DNA of 14,069 nt from an uncultured Burkholderiales bacterium (GTDB lineage: Bacteria; Pseudomonadota; Gammaproteobacteria; Burkholderiales; Burkholderiaceae_C), in assembly GCA_903926695.1 (NCBI GenBank), contig CAIYKK010000605.1, forward strand, positions 1 to 14,069. The letters run 5' to 3'. Position numbers and translations under genes: made by a program. The notes under the pieces were generated by a model. It saw nothing but the letters and a program-made list of their open reading frames with translations. It made no database searches and was not told where the DNA came from. Below, piece by piece: positions 6,637-14,069 of the stretch; the stretch's first letter is position 1; each line of letters opens with the position of its first letter.

Positions 6637-8768
6637 ACAAGCAGACATGGGCATTCAAAGCACAGGCGGATCTGCCGCGCTTGCTTGGACGTGCGGTGCG
6701 CTGTGCCTTGTTTGGTGTGGTGATGCTGGCAGGCGCCATGCCTTTGCTGGCGATGGCGGAAAATTCTATCAAGGCTGTTTCTGGCTCTGTCCAGGGAAAA
6801 TCTGAAATTATCCGGGTTGATATGGTTGAGCCGCTAGTCACGGCGCCCACAGGTTTCAGCATCCAGACGCCAGCCCGTATTGCGCTGGATTTTCAGGGAG
6901 TCGGCACTTCCCTGGCACGTTCAGCGATTGACTTAAATCTGGGCAACGTCCGGTCTGCCAATCTGATTCAGGTTGGAGAGCGTACCCGGCTGGTTCTTAA
7001 TCTTAAAATACCAGCGACTTACAAGACTGAAATTAAGGATAAATCTTTGCTGATTATTCTTGATGTCCAGACTGCTGCAGCGCCTTCAGCAAGTGTGTCA
7101 CCCGTTTTTGCTGAAAGCCGAAGCCGCAACACTTTACCGCTGAAAGATATAGATTTTCGGCGCGGTGCTGACAATTCAGGCCGGATTGTAGTGGCCTTGC
7201 CCAATAATGAAGTCGGGGTCGATATTCGCCAGCAGGGTAAAACCCTGGTGGTTGAGTTTATGAAAACAACGCTACCCGAAGGATTGCGCCGCCGTCTGGA
7301 TGTGGCTGATTTCGGAACACCCGTGCAAACGGTGACTACTTTTCAATCAGGTGACAAAGTTCGCATGGTGGTTGAACCCAATGGTGATTGGGATCACAGT
7401 GCTTACCAAAGAGACAATCAATTTGTGCTTGAAATCAGGCGGCAAAAAATCGACTCCAATAAACTGAGTCATGGAATTGGCTACAGCGGTGAAAAGCTGT
7501 CATTGAATTTTCAGAATATTGAAATCCGGTCGCTTTTGCAGGTTATTGCCGATTTCCCTAATTTTAATGTGGTGACATCTGACACTGTCACCGGCTCTGT
7601 CACCCTGCGCCTCAAGGATGTTCCCTGGGATCAGGCGCTGGATATTATTTTGCAGGCCAAAGGGTTGGATAGACGGAAAACGGGAAATGTCCTGTTGATC
7701 GCACCGAAGGACGAATTGGCCGCAAAAGACAAGCTGGACATGGAGTCGCGCAATACCTTGCAAGGTTTAGAGGCTGTCCGTACACAGTCTTTTCAGATCA
7801 ATTATGCAAAAGCCAGCGATATTGCGGCACAAATCTCTGGCGGGGGTTCCGGGGCTTCGGGGGCTTCGGGCGAAGGAAATGCCCGCCTCTTGTCTCATCG
7901 GGGCAGTTTGATCGCTGAGCCAAGAACCAATCAATTGTTTGTGACGGATATTCCTTCAAGGCTGGAGCAGGTTCAGGATTTTATTACCAAGCTGGATATT
8001 CCGGTACGGCAAGTTCTGATTGAAGCCCGAATTGTGGAAGCCTCAGACACTTTTGGACGATCTCTTGGTGTGAAACTTGGAGGGGGGCAGGCGGGGGCCG
8101 CTGGCGCGCTTACAGCCGGGAATACAAATATTGCAGTGGGGAATTACAGCGGAACCGCTGGCACTACCAATTTTGTGAATCTGCCTGCATCAACTTTGGG
8201 TGTGACCAATGCCGCCGCCGCATTTGCCGTTTCAATCTTTAATGCAGCTTCCAACCGTTTTCTGAACCTTGAGCTGTCTGCTTTGGAGGCTGATGGCAAG
8301 GGTAAAATTGTCTCCAGTCCTCGCGTGGTGACTGCTGACCAGACCAAAGCACTGATAGAGCAGGGTACGGAGTTTCCTTACCAGACCGCAACTTCCAGCG
8401 GTGCCACTTCACTGTCTTTCCGCAAGGCAAATCTGAAAATGGAAGTCACGCCGCATATCACGCCAGAAGGAAACATTATTCTGGACCTGGATGTGAACAA
8501 AGACAGCCGGGGTGAAACTACAGCAGCCGGCATTGCCATCAATACCAAACATGTCACGACGCAGGTGTTGGTGGAGAATGGCGGCACAGTGGTAATTGGC
8601 GGGATTTTCACACTTGAAGAAACTGAAGATGAAATCAAAGTTCCATTGCTTGGTGATATACCTTATTTAGGGAATCTTTTCAAGAGCCGTGAACGGACCT
8701 CGAAAAAGCAGGAAATGCTGGTGTTCATCACGCCGAAAATGATTTCGGACCGGACTACAGGCCGATAA
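6633..8768 (+). CDS. pilQ: Type IV pilus secretin PilQ
   Basis: PilQ forms the multimeric outer-membrane channel for the pilus and, in naturally competent bacteria, for DNA uptake. From the ATG at 6633 it has 711 residues. This start overlaps the pilP stop (ATGA) and has AGAGGA at 6618-6623 as ribosome binding site. An in-frame ATG at 6585 lies inside pilP and would spoil the signal peptide. The signal peptide has an unusually long N-region and probable cleavage after AMA (residue 42). Domains in order: two AMIN peptidoglycan-binding domains (about 43-145 and 165-270), STN/N0 (about 287-360), N1 (about 384-455) and the secretin domain (about 457-705). The secretin domain starts at VRQVLIEARIVEA and ends with VPLLGDIPYLGNLF and the C-terminal strand KQEMLVFITPKM. 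All expected parts are present. Confidence 0.97.
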   Translation: MNKQTWAFKAQADLPRLLGRAVRCALFGVVMLAGAMPLLAMAENSIKAVSGSVQGKSEIIRVDMVEPLVTAPTGFSIQTPARIALDFQGVGTSLARSAIDLNLGNVRSANLIQVGERTRLVLNLKIPATYKTEIKDKSLLIILDVQTAAAPSASVSPVFAESRSRNTLPLKDIDFRRGADNSGRIVVALPNNEVGVDIRQQGKTLVVEFMKTTLPEGLRRRLDVADFGTPVQTVTTFQSGDKVRMVVEPNGDWDHSAYQRDNQFVLEIRRQKIDSNKLSHGIGYSGEKLSLNFQNIEIRSLLQVIADFPNFNVVTSDTVTGSVTLRLKDVPWDQALDIILQAKGLDRRKTGNVLLIAPKDELAAKDKLDMESRNTLQGLEAVRTQSFQINYAKASDIAAQISGGGSGASGASGEGNARLLSHRGSLIAEPRTNQLFVTDIPSRLEQVQDFITKLDIPVRQVLIEARIVEASDTFGRSLGVKLGGGQAGAAGALTAGNTNIAVGNYSGTAGTTNFVNLPASTLGVTNAAAAFAVSIFNAASNRFLNLELSALEADGKGKIVSSPRVVTADQTKALIEQGTEFPYQTATSSGATSLSFRKANLKMEVTPHITPEGNIILDLDVNKDSRGETTAAGIAINTKHVTTQVLVENGGTVVIGGIFTLEETEDEIKVPLLGDIPYLGNLFKSRERTSKKQEMLVFITPKMISDRTTGR
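7842..7868 (+). repeat. 9-base tandem repeat in pilQ N1 domain
   Basis: Two exact copies of GGGGCTTCG (7851-7859 and 7860-7868) follow one imperfect copy. They encode the Gly/Ala/Ser loop GSGASGASG inside the N1 (KH-like) domain. This loop is variable in length between secretins, so the repeat probably only lengthens a flexible surface turn. Confidence 0.6.
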
Positions 8769-8810
8769 CGAAGGTTGGAACTTATTCTTTGAAAGTTTGA
8801 GAAAATTTAT

Positions 8811-10925
8811 ATGAAATTATTCAAATATTTATCGGCTGCCATCATGGCGGCTGCGTTGTCGGCTTGCGGTGGTGGGGGAGGTTCCGCAACCTCTGCAAGT
8901 GGGACAGATGCAGCAAATGGGACCGGAACTACAACACCAACCGATACTACTACTGCTGTGGCAATGCCCACAATGGAATTATCATTAGTTGATGACACTA
9001 CTGCTCATACTGCAGTCACCGATCATATTTTGTCACAGACGAAGGCACGGTATCTAAAAATTATTTTGAAGAAAAGCACAGGTTCTGTTGCTCCTTACAC
9101 ACGCGTTACTGTAACGCTTGGTTCTACGCAGGCTGTGCTTGTTCCCAATGTAAGCGCACAGTTGACCGATGCCGATGGTGTATTGCTGATGCGTATTGCA
9201 CCTGCTGATGTTGCGTCAGCTGGTGCGGTACAGGTTACTGCTGATGCTACGGTAGATGCGGTAGCAGTAAGCCAAAGTTATGATCTTCAGATCACTCCTG
9301 GCACTGTGGGCTTGTCTAACATTTCTGTTTCTTCTGCGACTGTACAAAAGGGGCAATCCATCAATGTGGGTGTGGATGTGGAGGTCGATGGCAAACCCGC
9401 CACCTCAAACTCTGTTTCCGTCACTTTCACTAGCGGATGTGGCAGTGTTTCGCCTACGTCATCGTTAGTCGATGCTTCTGGTAGGGCTACAGCTGTTGTA
9501 CAAACCAATACCACTGGAGCATGTGTTGTGACTGCTTCTTCGTCAGGAGCCTCGTTGCCTGCCAGTTACACAGTAACCGCGCCACCGATTACGGGTCTTC
9601 AGTTCGTGAGTGCTGCACCTAATCTTATTTATCAAAAAGGCTCTGTAGGCGTAAATACTTCGATTGTCAATTTTAAGGTTATTGATTCGGTAGGTAATCC
9701 TGTCACAATAGGGGTAAAAGTAAATGCAAGCCTGACAAATACTGATGGTGGTATTAATTTTTGCGGTTCGACATCTTCTGTAACCTCTTCTGTAATATCT
9801 GGACCTGATGGCGTTGCTTCTTTTTCCGTCTGTGCAGGTACTTTGCCAACCACAGTTCAGGTGCATGCAGGGTTGGACGTACCTAATGCATCAATTGCTA
9901 CTTCATCTAATTTGTTGACAGTGCAGACAGGACTGCCTACACAACGTTTTTTTGATATTTCAACTACAAAGCACAATTTTTACGCTGGTGGATATTTTAC
10001 TAATAAGTTCAACGGTAACAGTGTCGATATTTCAGTGTTTGCAGCTGATCGCCAAGGTAATCCGGTGCCAGATGGAACGAAGATAATTTTTGTCAGCGAA
10101 GGTGGCCAAATTAACTCTACGGGACAAAGTAGTTGCCTTATCAACAGTGGAAGCTGTAAAGTAACTTTGATTGGGCAGGACTATCGACCTATGGGATCGA
10201 CTGCTGCCGGTGGTGATCCACGTCCTGGCCGTGTGACCGTTTTGGCCTATACAGATGGCGAAGAGTATTTTATCGACAAACCTGATGCTAATGGCGTTTA
10301 TAACAACCGCTATAATGTAGATGAGCTTTTTGAGGATTTGGGTTCACCTTATATCGACAAAGATGAAAGCGGTGCATTTGTTTCCTCTTATAAAAATATG
10401 ATCACCAACACTGATGATGGTGAAACTTTTTATCCGATGCCTGCTGACTCTACAGGTGCTGTGGCTTGTCCTGTAAATTCAAATGTAGGACTTTCTGTGG
10501 CAAAAACCTGCAATGGAACATGGGATGGATATACCAAGGTGCGCCGCCAAATTGTGATTGTATTTTCGGGTGATGAAATTGGTCAGCCTGGTTTAAAGTC
10601 CGTAACAAATTCTTATGGCTACGACAGTACTATTCCGCAAAAATATCAAACTCAAGTGATTAAGAAAACTAGAGACGCTATTACTTTTCAGCTCGCTGAT
10701 CTTGATGGTAATCCACTTCCTGCAGATGCTGGTTTGGTCGCCACGAGTTCAAATACCACCTGCATACCAACATTGAAAGATACTCAGATAGGTAGCACAA
10801 CCGAGCCTTCTAAGCATACAGCTACCTTGGTTGGTTGTGTGGCTAAGGATGTGATAACTTTTACGGCCACAGTCAGTAGTGGCAGTAGTTCCAAGTCGAG
10901 TTCGTTTGATGTGGCAGTTCCCTGA
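8811..10925 (+). CDS. Large Ig-like-domain surface lipoprotein, function unknown
   Basis: The 704-residue product has a signal peptide with lipobox LSAC (lipid Cys19), then a GGGGG and Ser/Thr/Asp linker to about residue 50, so it is probably anchored to the outer membrane. The rest looks like a string of beta-sandwich domains of the bacterial Ig-like (Big_1/invasin) kind, with the recurring strand-turn pattern D..GNPV..G seen near 292-298, 413-422 and 630-638 and DGKPA at 193-197. Ten further cysteines fall in five pairs (210/238, 318/341, 442/449, 553/567, 651/676). An Asp-rich stretch follows the third pair: [17 protein letters not shown] and IDKDESGAF, like calcium-binding loops. It starts 42 bases after pilQ with a weak ribosome binding site and ends 11 bases before aroK, so it is probably co-transcribed. 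Its base composition is AT-richer than aroKB. I do not recognise a named family; a role at the pilus secretin or in adhesion is inference only. Confidence 0.85.
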   Translation: MKLFKYLSAAIMAAALSACGGGGGSATSASGTDAANGTGTTTPTDTTTAVAMPTMELSLVDDTTAHTAVTDHILSQTKARYLKIILKKSTGSVAPYTRVTVTLGSTQAVLVPNVSAQLTDADGVLLMRIAPADVASAGAVQVTADATVDAVAVSQSYDLQITPGTVGLSNISVSSATVQKGQSINVGVDVEVDGKPATSNSVSVTFTSGCGSVSPTSSLVDASGRATAVVQTNTTGACVVTASSSGASLPASYTVTAPPITGLQFVSAAPNLIYQKGSVGVNTSIVNFKVIDSVGNPVTIGVKVNASLTNTDGGINFCGSTSSVTSSVISGPDGVASFSVCAGTLPTTVQVHAGLDVPNASIATSSNLLTVQTGLPTQRFFDISTTKHNFYAGGYFTNKFNGNSVDISVFAADRQGNPVPDGTKIIFVSEGGQINSTGQSSCLINSGSCKVTLIGQDYRPMGSTAAGGDPRPGRVTVLAYTDGEEYFIDKPDANGVYNNRYNVDELFEDLGSPYIDKDESGAFVSSYKNMITNTDDGETFYPMPADSTGAVACPVNSNVGLSVAKTCNGTWDGYTKVRRQIVIVFSGDEIGQPGLKSVTNSYGYDSTIPQKYQTQVIKKTRDAITFQLADLDGNPLPADAGLVATSSNTTCIPTLKDTQIGSTTEPSKHTATLVGCVAKDVITFTATVSSGSSSKSSSFDVAVP

Positions 10926-10936
10926 TTAGACTGTTA

Positions 10937-11485
10937 GTGAAATCTGCTGCACTCTCACCTCTTGTTGTCGGTCTCATCGGCCTCCCCGGCTCCGGTAAAT
11001 CCACCGTCGGGCGCCAGCTCGCCCGGCGGCTGCAGTTGCCTTTTCTCGACTCGGACCACGTCATTGAGGAGCGCCTCGGCTGCTCCATCCGCGATTACTT
11101 CGAGCGGGAAGGGGAGTCCAGCTTTCGGGATGTCGAGGAGTCGGTGATTGATGAGTTGACCCTGCTTCCAAGCGGGGTGCTGTCCACCGGTGGCGGCTCA
11201 GTGCTACGCCCGATGAACCGCCAGCATCTGCACGGGCGTAGCCATGTGGTGTACCTGCGCTCCTCGCCCGAGGAGCTTTTCAGGCGTCTGCGGCACGATG
11301 TAAATCGGCCTTTGCTGCAGGTGGCCGATCCGCTGGGCCGCCTGCGCGATTTATATACCCAGCGCGACCCGCTGTACCGGGAAACCGCGCACTTTGTCAT
11401 TGAAACCGGTCGCCCTTCCGTTTCCACGCTGGTGAACATGATCACCATGCAGCTTGAGCTGTCCGGCATCGTACCCAGCCTGTGA
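10937..11485 (+). CDS. aroK: Shikimate kinase
   Basis: AroK phosphorylates shikimate at the 3-hydroxyl with ATP, step five of chorismate synthesis. At 182 residues it is of normal size. The Walker A loop is GLPGSGKST (15-23), slightly different from the common GxMGAGKST. The shikimate site shows FLDSD (Asp38, Asp40), [13 protein letters not shown] with the conserved Arg, and the STGGGSV glycine loop. The lid carries NRPLL and the adenine-side region [11 protein letters not shown]. The start is GTG at 10937; no ATG lies near and the ribosome binding site is weak, so read-in from the gene 11 bases upstream is likely. Position after the pil genes matches the E. coli hofQ-aroK-aroB order. GC content rises sharply from this gene on. 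Confidence 0.95.
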   Translation: MKSAALSPLVVGLIGLPGSGKSTVGRQLARRLQLPFLDSDHVIEERLGCSIRDYFEREGESSFRDVEESVIDELTLLPSGVLSTGGGSVLRPMNRQHLHGRSHVVYLRSSPEELFRRLRHDVNRPLLQVADPLGRLRDLYTQRDPLYRETAHFVIETGRPSVSTLVNMITMQLELSGIVPSL

Positions 11486-11488
11486 GCG

Positions 11489-11507
11489 GCAGCGCCTTGC
11501 GCGCTGC
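11489..11507 (+). repeat. Hairpin between aroK and aroB
   Basis: GCAGCGC and GCGCTGC form a perfect 7-base stem around CTTGC, starting 4 bases after the aroK stop. No T-run follows, so it is unlikely to terminate transcription. It may protect the 3' end of aroK message or mark a processing point within the aroKB transcript. Confidence 0.45.
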
Positions 11508-11548
11508 GTCGGCTCCTTTCGGGTGCCAAGCCGTTCTACACTTGCCGG

Positions 11549-12664
11549 ATGCAAGCAAATTCTTCTCTTCCCCTGGCGCAGGTTCAGATCAGTCTGGCTG
11601 AGCGCAGTTATTCCATTTTTATCGGTAGCAAGCTGCTCGGCCAGGCGCTGACTTACCAGCACCTGCCCAAGGCGGCGACGGCGCTGGTGGTGTCGAACAC
11701 CACGGTCGCGCCGCTGTATGCCGCGCAGTTGACGCAGGCGCTGCAGTCGCATTACGCCAAGGTCGTGCTGGTCACTTTGCCCGACGGCGAGGTGTTTAAA
11801 GACTGGCCGACGCTGCAATTGATTTTCGACGGCCTGCTCGAAAACGGCTGCGACCGCAAAACCGTGCTGTTCGCCCTGGGCGGCGGCGTGGTCGGCGACA
11901 TGACCGGCTTTGCGGCGGCCAGCTATATGCGCGGCGTGCCGTTTGTGCAGGTGCCCACGACGCTCTTGGCGCAAGTCGATTCGTCAGTCGGCGGCAAAAC
12001 GGCCATTAACCACCCGCTGGGCAAAAACATGATTGGCGCGTTTTATCAGCCGGTTCAGGTCGTCTGCGATCTGGATGCGCTCCAGACGCTGCCCGACCGT
12101 GAATTGAGCGCGGGTCTGGCCGAAGTCATCAAATACGGGCCGATTGCCGATATGGCGTTTCTCGAATGGATCGAAGCCAATCTCAATGCGCTGCTGGCCA
12201 AGGAGCCGACCGCGCTAGCGCACGCCATCCGGCGCAGTTGTGAAATCAAAGCCTGGGTCGTCGGGCAGGACGAGCGCGAATCCGGCTTGCGGGCGATTCT
12301 GAATTTCGGCCACACGTTTGGCCACGCGGTGGAGTCCGGGCTGGGTTACGGCCAGTGGCTGCACGGCGAAGGTGTGGGCTGCGGCATGGTGATGGCCGCG
12401 CACCTGTCGCAGCGCCTGGGTCTGGTGGACAGCGCATTTGTCGAGCGCCTCACCACATTGGTGCAGCGCGCCGGGCTGCCGGTGAAGGGGCCGATTCTGT
12501 CGGCCACGGACAACGCCGGGCGTTACCTCGATCTGATGCGAATCGACAAAAAATCCGAAGCGGGCGAAATCCGCTTTGTGCTGATCGACGGGCCGGGCAA
12601 GGCCGTGGTGCGCGCCGCGGCCGACGCGCTGGTGCGCGAAGTCATCGACGCCTGCTGCGCCTGA
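11549..12664 (+). CDS. aroB: 3-dehydroquinate synthase
   Basis: AroB converts DAHP to 3-dehydroquinate, step two of the shikimate pathway, using NAD and a divalent metal in the cytoplasm. It has 371 residues, as usual. The NAD-binding glycine motif is [13 protein letters not shown] (111-123), followed by the catalytic stretch [20 protein letters not shown] (135-154) with Lys150. Metal ligands by family alignment are Glu192 (AEVIKYG), His255 (NFGHTFGH) and His272 (LHGEG). All key residues are present. The ATG at 11549 is 63 bases after aroK, with a poor ribosome binding site (CCGGA immediately before it). It probably shares the aroK transcript. Confidence 0.96.
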   Translation: MQANSSLPLAQVQISLAERSYSIFIGSKLLGQALTYQHLPKAATALVVSNTTVAPLYAAQLTQALQSHYAKVVLVTLPDGEVFKDWPTLQLIFDGLLENGCDRKTVLFALGGGVVGDMTGFAAASYMRGVPFVQVPTTLLAQVDSSVGGKTAINHPLGKNMIGAFYQPVQVVCDLDALQTLPDRELSAGLAEVIKYGPIADMAFLEWIEANLNALLAKEPTALAHAIRRSCEIKAWVVGQDERESGLRAILNFGHTFGHAVESGLGYGQWLHGEGVGCGMVMAAHLSQRLGLVDSAFVERLTTLVQRAGLPVKGPILSATDNAGRYLDLMRIDKKSEAGEIRFVLIDGPGKAVVRAAADALVREVIDACCA

Positions 12665-12693
12665 TTATTCGGGCACCCCAGGCATTGCAGCTC

Positions 12694-13392
12694 ATGGCCC
12701 GTCTTCCCCGTCTTACCGTTCCCGGCTATCCGCACCACATCATTCAGCGCGGCAATAATCGGCAGGCGATTTTTTCCAGCACCGCCGACTATCAGATGCT
12801 CTTGGCGCTGCTGGACGAAAACGCCGCCAAATTCGGCGTGGCGCTGCATGCCTATGTCTTGATGAGCAACCATTTTCACCTGCTCGCCACGCCCGCGACC
12901 GCCGATGGCTTGCCGCAAATGATGCAGGCGGTGGGGCGGCGTTATGTGCGTTATTTCAACGACAGCCAAGGGCGCTCAGGCACGCTGTGGGAAGGGCGCT
13001 ACCGCTCGACGCTGATCGAAACCGAGCGTTACTTGTTGGCCTGCATGGTGTATCTGGACCTCAATCCGGTGCGCGCCGGGCTGGTCAAAGAGGCCAGCGA
13101 CTATCCCTGGTCCAGCCACGGCCACTGTGTCGGCCTGCGTACCGACCGGATGGTCAAGCCGCATCCACTTTACTGGTCGCTGGGCAACACGCCTTTTGCG
13201 CGGGAGGCGGCCTACGCCGAATTGGTGCGTGCAGGCACCACACTTGAGCAGCAGGAGGCGCTGACCCGCTCGGCGCTGAGCGGCTGGGCCTTGGGCAGCG
13301 ACGATTTTGTGGCCGATCTGCAAAAACGCACCGAGCGCCGGGTCACGAAAAATCAGCCGGGGCGTCCGTTTCAGCACCCGCGTGCGCTGTGA
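12694..13392 (+). CDS. rayT: REP-associated tyrosine transposase (RayT, Y1/HUH family)
   Basis: RayT proteins are single-copy, domesticated-looking relatives of IS200/IS605 TnpA that nick and process single-stranded hairpin repeats (REPs). The 232-residue protein begins MARLPRLTVPGYPHHIIQRG, the typical family start, and has the HUH motif NHFHLL (His60, His62). A helix GRRYVRYFN follows, whose Tyr84 or Tyr87 would be the nucleophile, then GTLWEGRYRSTLI, the YLDLNPVRAGLV signature (120-131), and a C-terminal GSDDFVADL...GRP segment. It appears complete. The reading frame runs back into aroB, but the homologous N-terminus fixes the start at 12694, 29 bases after aroB. It has no flanking terminal repeats as a whole IS would. 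Degenerate TCTG-CCC repeats lie downstream. Confidence 0.88.
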   Translation: MARLPRLTVPGYPHHIIQRGNNRQAIFSSTADYQMLLALLDENAAKFGVALHAYVLMSNHFHLLATPATADGLPQMMQAVGRRYVRYFNDSQGRSGTLWEGRYRSTLIETERYLLACMVYLDLNPVRAGLVKEASDYPWSSHGHCVGLRTDRMVKPHPLYWSLGNTPFAREAAYAELVRAGTTLEQQEALTRSALSGWALGSDDFVADLQKRTERRVTKNQPGRPFQHPRAL

Positions 13393-13440
13393 AAACCGTG
13401 CTAAGGCGTTGAATTGATTGAATTTAAGCCGGCCGTTTTT

Positions 13441-13506
13441 GATCTGTCCCTGATTTTTCAAAATGCTCTTGGGTAAAAAATTAAATGGAATCTGACCCCT
13501 ATTAAT
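13441..13506 (+). repeat. Two degenerate direct repeats downstream of rayT
   Basis: GATCTGTCCCTGATTTTT (13441-13458) and AATCTGACCCCTATTAAT (13489-13506) share the core ATCTG-CCC-ATT and are 48 bases apart. The TCTG(T/A)CCC motif with an AT-rich tail resembles, from my memory of betaproteobacterial genomes, sequences often found beside RayT genes. They may be remnants of the element the transposase acts on. No clear stem-loop pairs the two copies. Confidence 0.4.
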
Positions 13507-13510
13507 TTGC

Positions 13511-13539
13511 TTGGCATTTTTGTTGCTCTGGACTATGCT
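13511..13539 (+). promoter_or_regulatory. Sigma-70 promoter for gltB
   Basis: TTGGCA (13511-13516, five of six) and TATGCT (13534-13539, four of six) are spaced by exactly 17 bases, the best promoter-like pair in the window. Transcription would start near 13546 and give a leader of about 90 bases before gltB. It abuts the second TCTG-CCC repeat. Confidence 0.55.
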
Positions 13540-13584
13540 TTCCTTTCCTGTAAATAAATTTGAACCCTGGCGGGTCAGGGGGGT

Positions 13585-13608
13585 GTGCGTGTCAGACGCG
13601 CACCGTTT
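13585..13608 (+). promoter_or_regulatory. Hairpin with short T-run in the gltB leader (possible attenuator)
   Basis: GTGCGTGT (13585-13592) pairs with ACGCGCAC (13596-13603) around a CAG loop, an 8-base stem with one G-U pair. CG and a run of four T follow (13606-13609). The shape is that of a weak intrinsic terminator sitting between the proposed promoter and the gltB start. Whether it attenuates transcription cannot be told from one sequence. Confidence 0.35.
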
Positions 13609-13619
13609 TGGCGTGCCAA
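13608..13619 (+). repeat. Palindrome TTGGC-GT-GCCAA before gltB
   Basis: A perfect 5-base inverted repeat with a 2-base centre lies 5 bases upstream of the GAGGA ribosome binding site. It could be a protein-binding half-site pair or a structure that hides the ribosome binding site. Confidence 0.35.
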
Positions 13620-13635
13620 CTGACGAGGATTTGCC

Positions 13636-14069
13636 ATGACCACGGCTGCTGAAATCAAGCATTTTGAAGAAAACGGTTTATACGCGGGCGCTAACGAGCA
13701 CGACGCTTGCGGCGTCGGTTTTGTCGCCCACATCAAGGGCCACAAGACCCATGCCATCGTTCAGCAGGGCCTGAAAATCCTCGAAAACCTGGACCACCGG
13801 GGCGCTGTCGGTGCCGACAAGCTCATGGGCGACGGTGCCGGTATCCTGATCCAGTTGCCGGACGCGCTGTACCGCGAAGAAATGGCCACGCAAGGCGTGA
13901 CGCTGCCCCCACCCGGCGAATACGGCGTCGGCATGGTGTTTTTACCCAAAGAACACGCCTCGCGCCTGGCCTGTGAGCAGGCGCTGGAGCGCGCCGTCAA
14001 GGCTGAAGGCCAGGTGCTGCTGGGCTGGCGTGATGTGCCGGTCGACCGCGCTATGCCCATGTCGCCCAC
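13636..14069 (+). CDS. gltB: Glutamate synthase (NADPH) large subunit, N-terminal part (cut by window edge)
   Basis: GltB takes ammonia from glutamine by its N-terminal class II amidotransferase domain and uses it to make glutamate from 2-oxoglutarate; GltD supplies electrons. The 144 visible residues carry DACGVGFVAHIKG with Cys25, which by family rule becomes the N-terminal nucleophile after removal of a 24-residue propeptide. Next comes LENLDHRGAVGADKLMGDGAGIL, the glutamine-site signature of the large subunit. The ATG at 13636 has a good ribosome binding site (GAGGA, 13625-13629, spacing 6). The central, FMN and FeS parts lie beyond the window. Its own promoter upstream suggests it is regulated apart from aroKB. 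Confidence 0.95.
   Translation, partial: MTTAAEIKHFEENGLYAGANEHDACGVGFVAHIKGHKTHAIVQQGLKILENLDHRGAVGADKLMGDGAGILIQLPDALYREEMATQGVTLPPPGEYGVGMVFLPKEHASRLACEQALERAVKAEGQVLLGWRDVPVDRAMPMSP

Noticed and set aside
11351..11974. 207-codon minus-strand frame across the aroK-aroB junction
   Set aside because: His/Arg/Gln-rich composition typical of an antisense shadow; both plus-strand genes are intact there.
12355..12693. Extension of the rayT frame into aroB
   Set aside because: The extra residues are Arg/Ala/Gly-rich out-of-frame aroB sequence; the conserved RayT N-terminus begins at 12694.
12694..13510. Complete insertion sequence
   Set aside because: No terminal inverted repeats or target duplication are visible around the gene, and RayT genes are normally single non-IS genes.

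Overview
The window looks like a chromosomal segment of a betaproteobacterium, probably Burkholderiales and possibly Comamonadaceae-like. This rests on gene order (lysA-lptM / cyaY / ponA / pilMNOPQ / aroK-aroB / gltB) and on protein style; no search was run. Most of it is conserved housekeeping DNA. The accessory-looking parts are a large Ig-like lipoprotein gene between pilQ and aroK, and a REP-associated transposase gene between aroB and gltB.

Layout, left to right. The minus strand carries the 5' end of lysA (cut by the window edge), preceded by the small outer-membrane lipoprotein gene lptM. Frataxin gene cyaY diverges from lptM with 12 bases between start codons and converges on ponA (class A penicillin-binding protein 1a, minus strand). 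A 269-base divergent region with promoter-like and palindromic sequence separates ponA from pilM. The plus strand then holds the type IV pilus operon pilM-pilN-pilO-pilP-pilQ, mostly joined by 4-base start/stop overlaps. PilM, N, O and P form the cytoplasmic, inner-membrane and periplasmic alignment complex; PilQ is the outer-membrane secretin through which the pilus passes.

Forty-two bases after pilQ comes a gene for a 704-residue lipoprotein with Ig-like repeats, five well-separated cysteine pairs and aspartate-rich loops. It is AT-richer than the shikimate genes that follow only 11 bases later: aroK (shikimate kinase) and aroB (3-dehydroquinate synthase). An intact RayT-type HUH transposase gene follows. 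The 243 bases after it contain two degenerate copies of a TCTG-CCC motif, a good sigma-70 promoter, and a hairpin-rich leader before gltB (glutamate synthase large subunit, cut by the right edge).

The genes serve envelope growth (ponA, lptM, lysA for meso-DAP/lysine), surface appendage assembly (pil genes), aromatic amino-acid supply (aroKB) and nitrogen assimilation (gltB). The most unusual element is the Ig-like lipoprotein placed in the pilus-aro transcription unit. No tRNA, rRNA, CRISPR array or complete insertion sequence was seen, and no gene-free stretch exceeds 300 bases.
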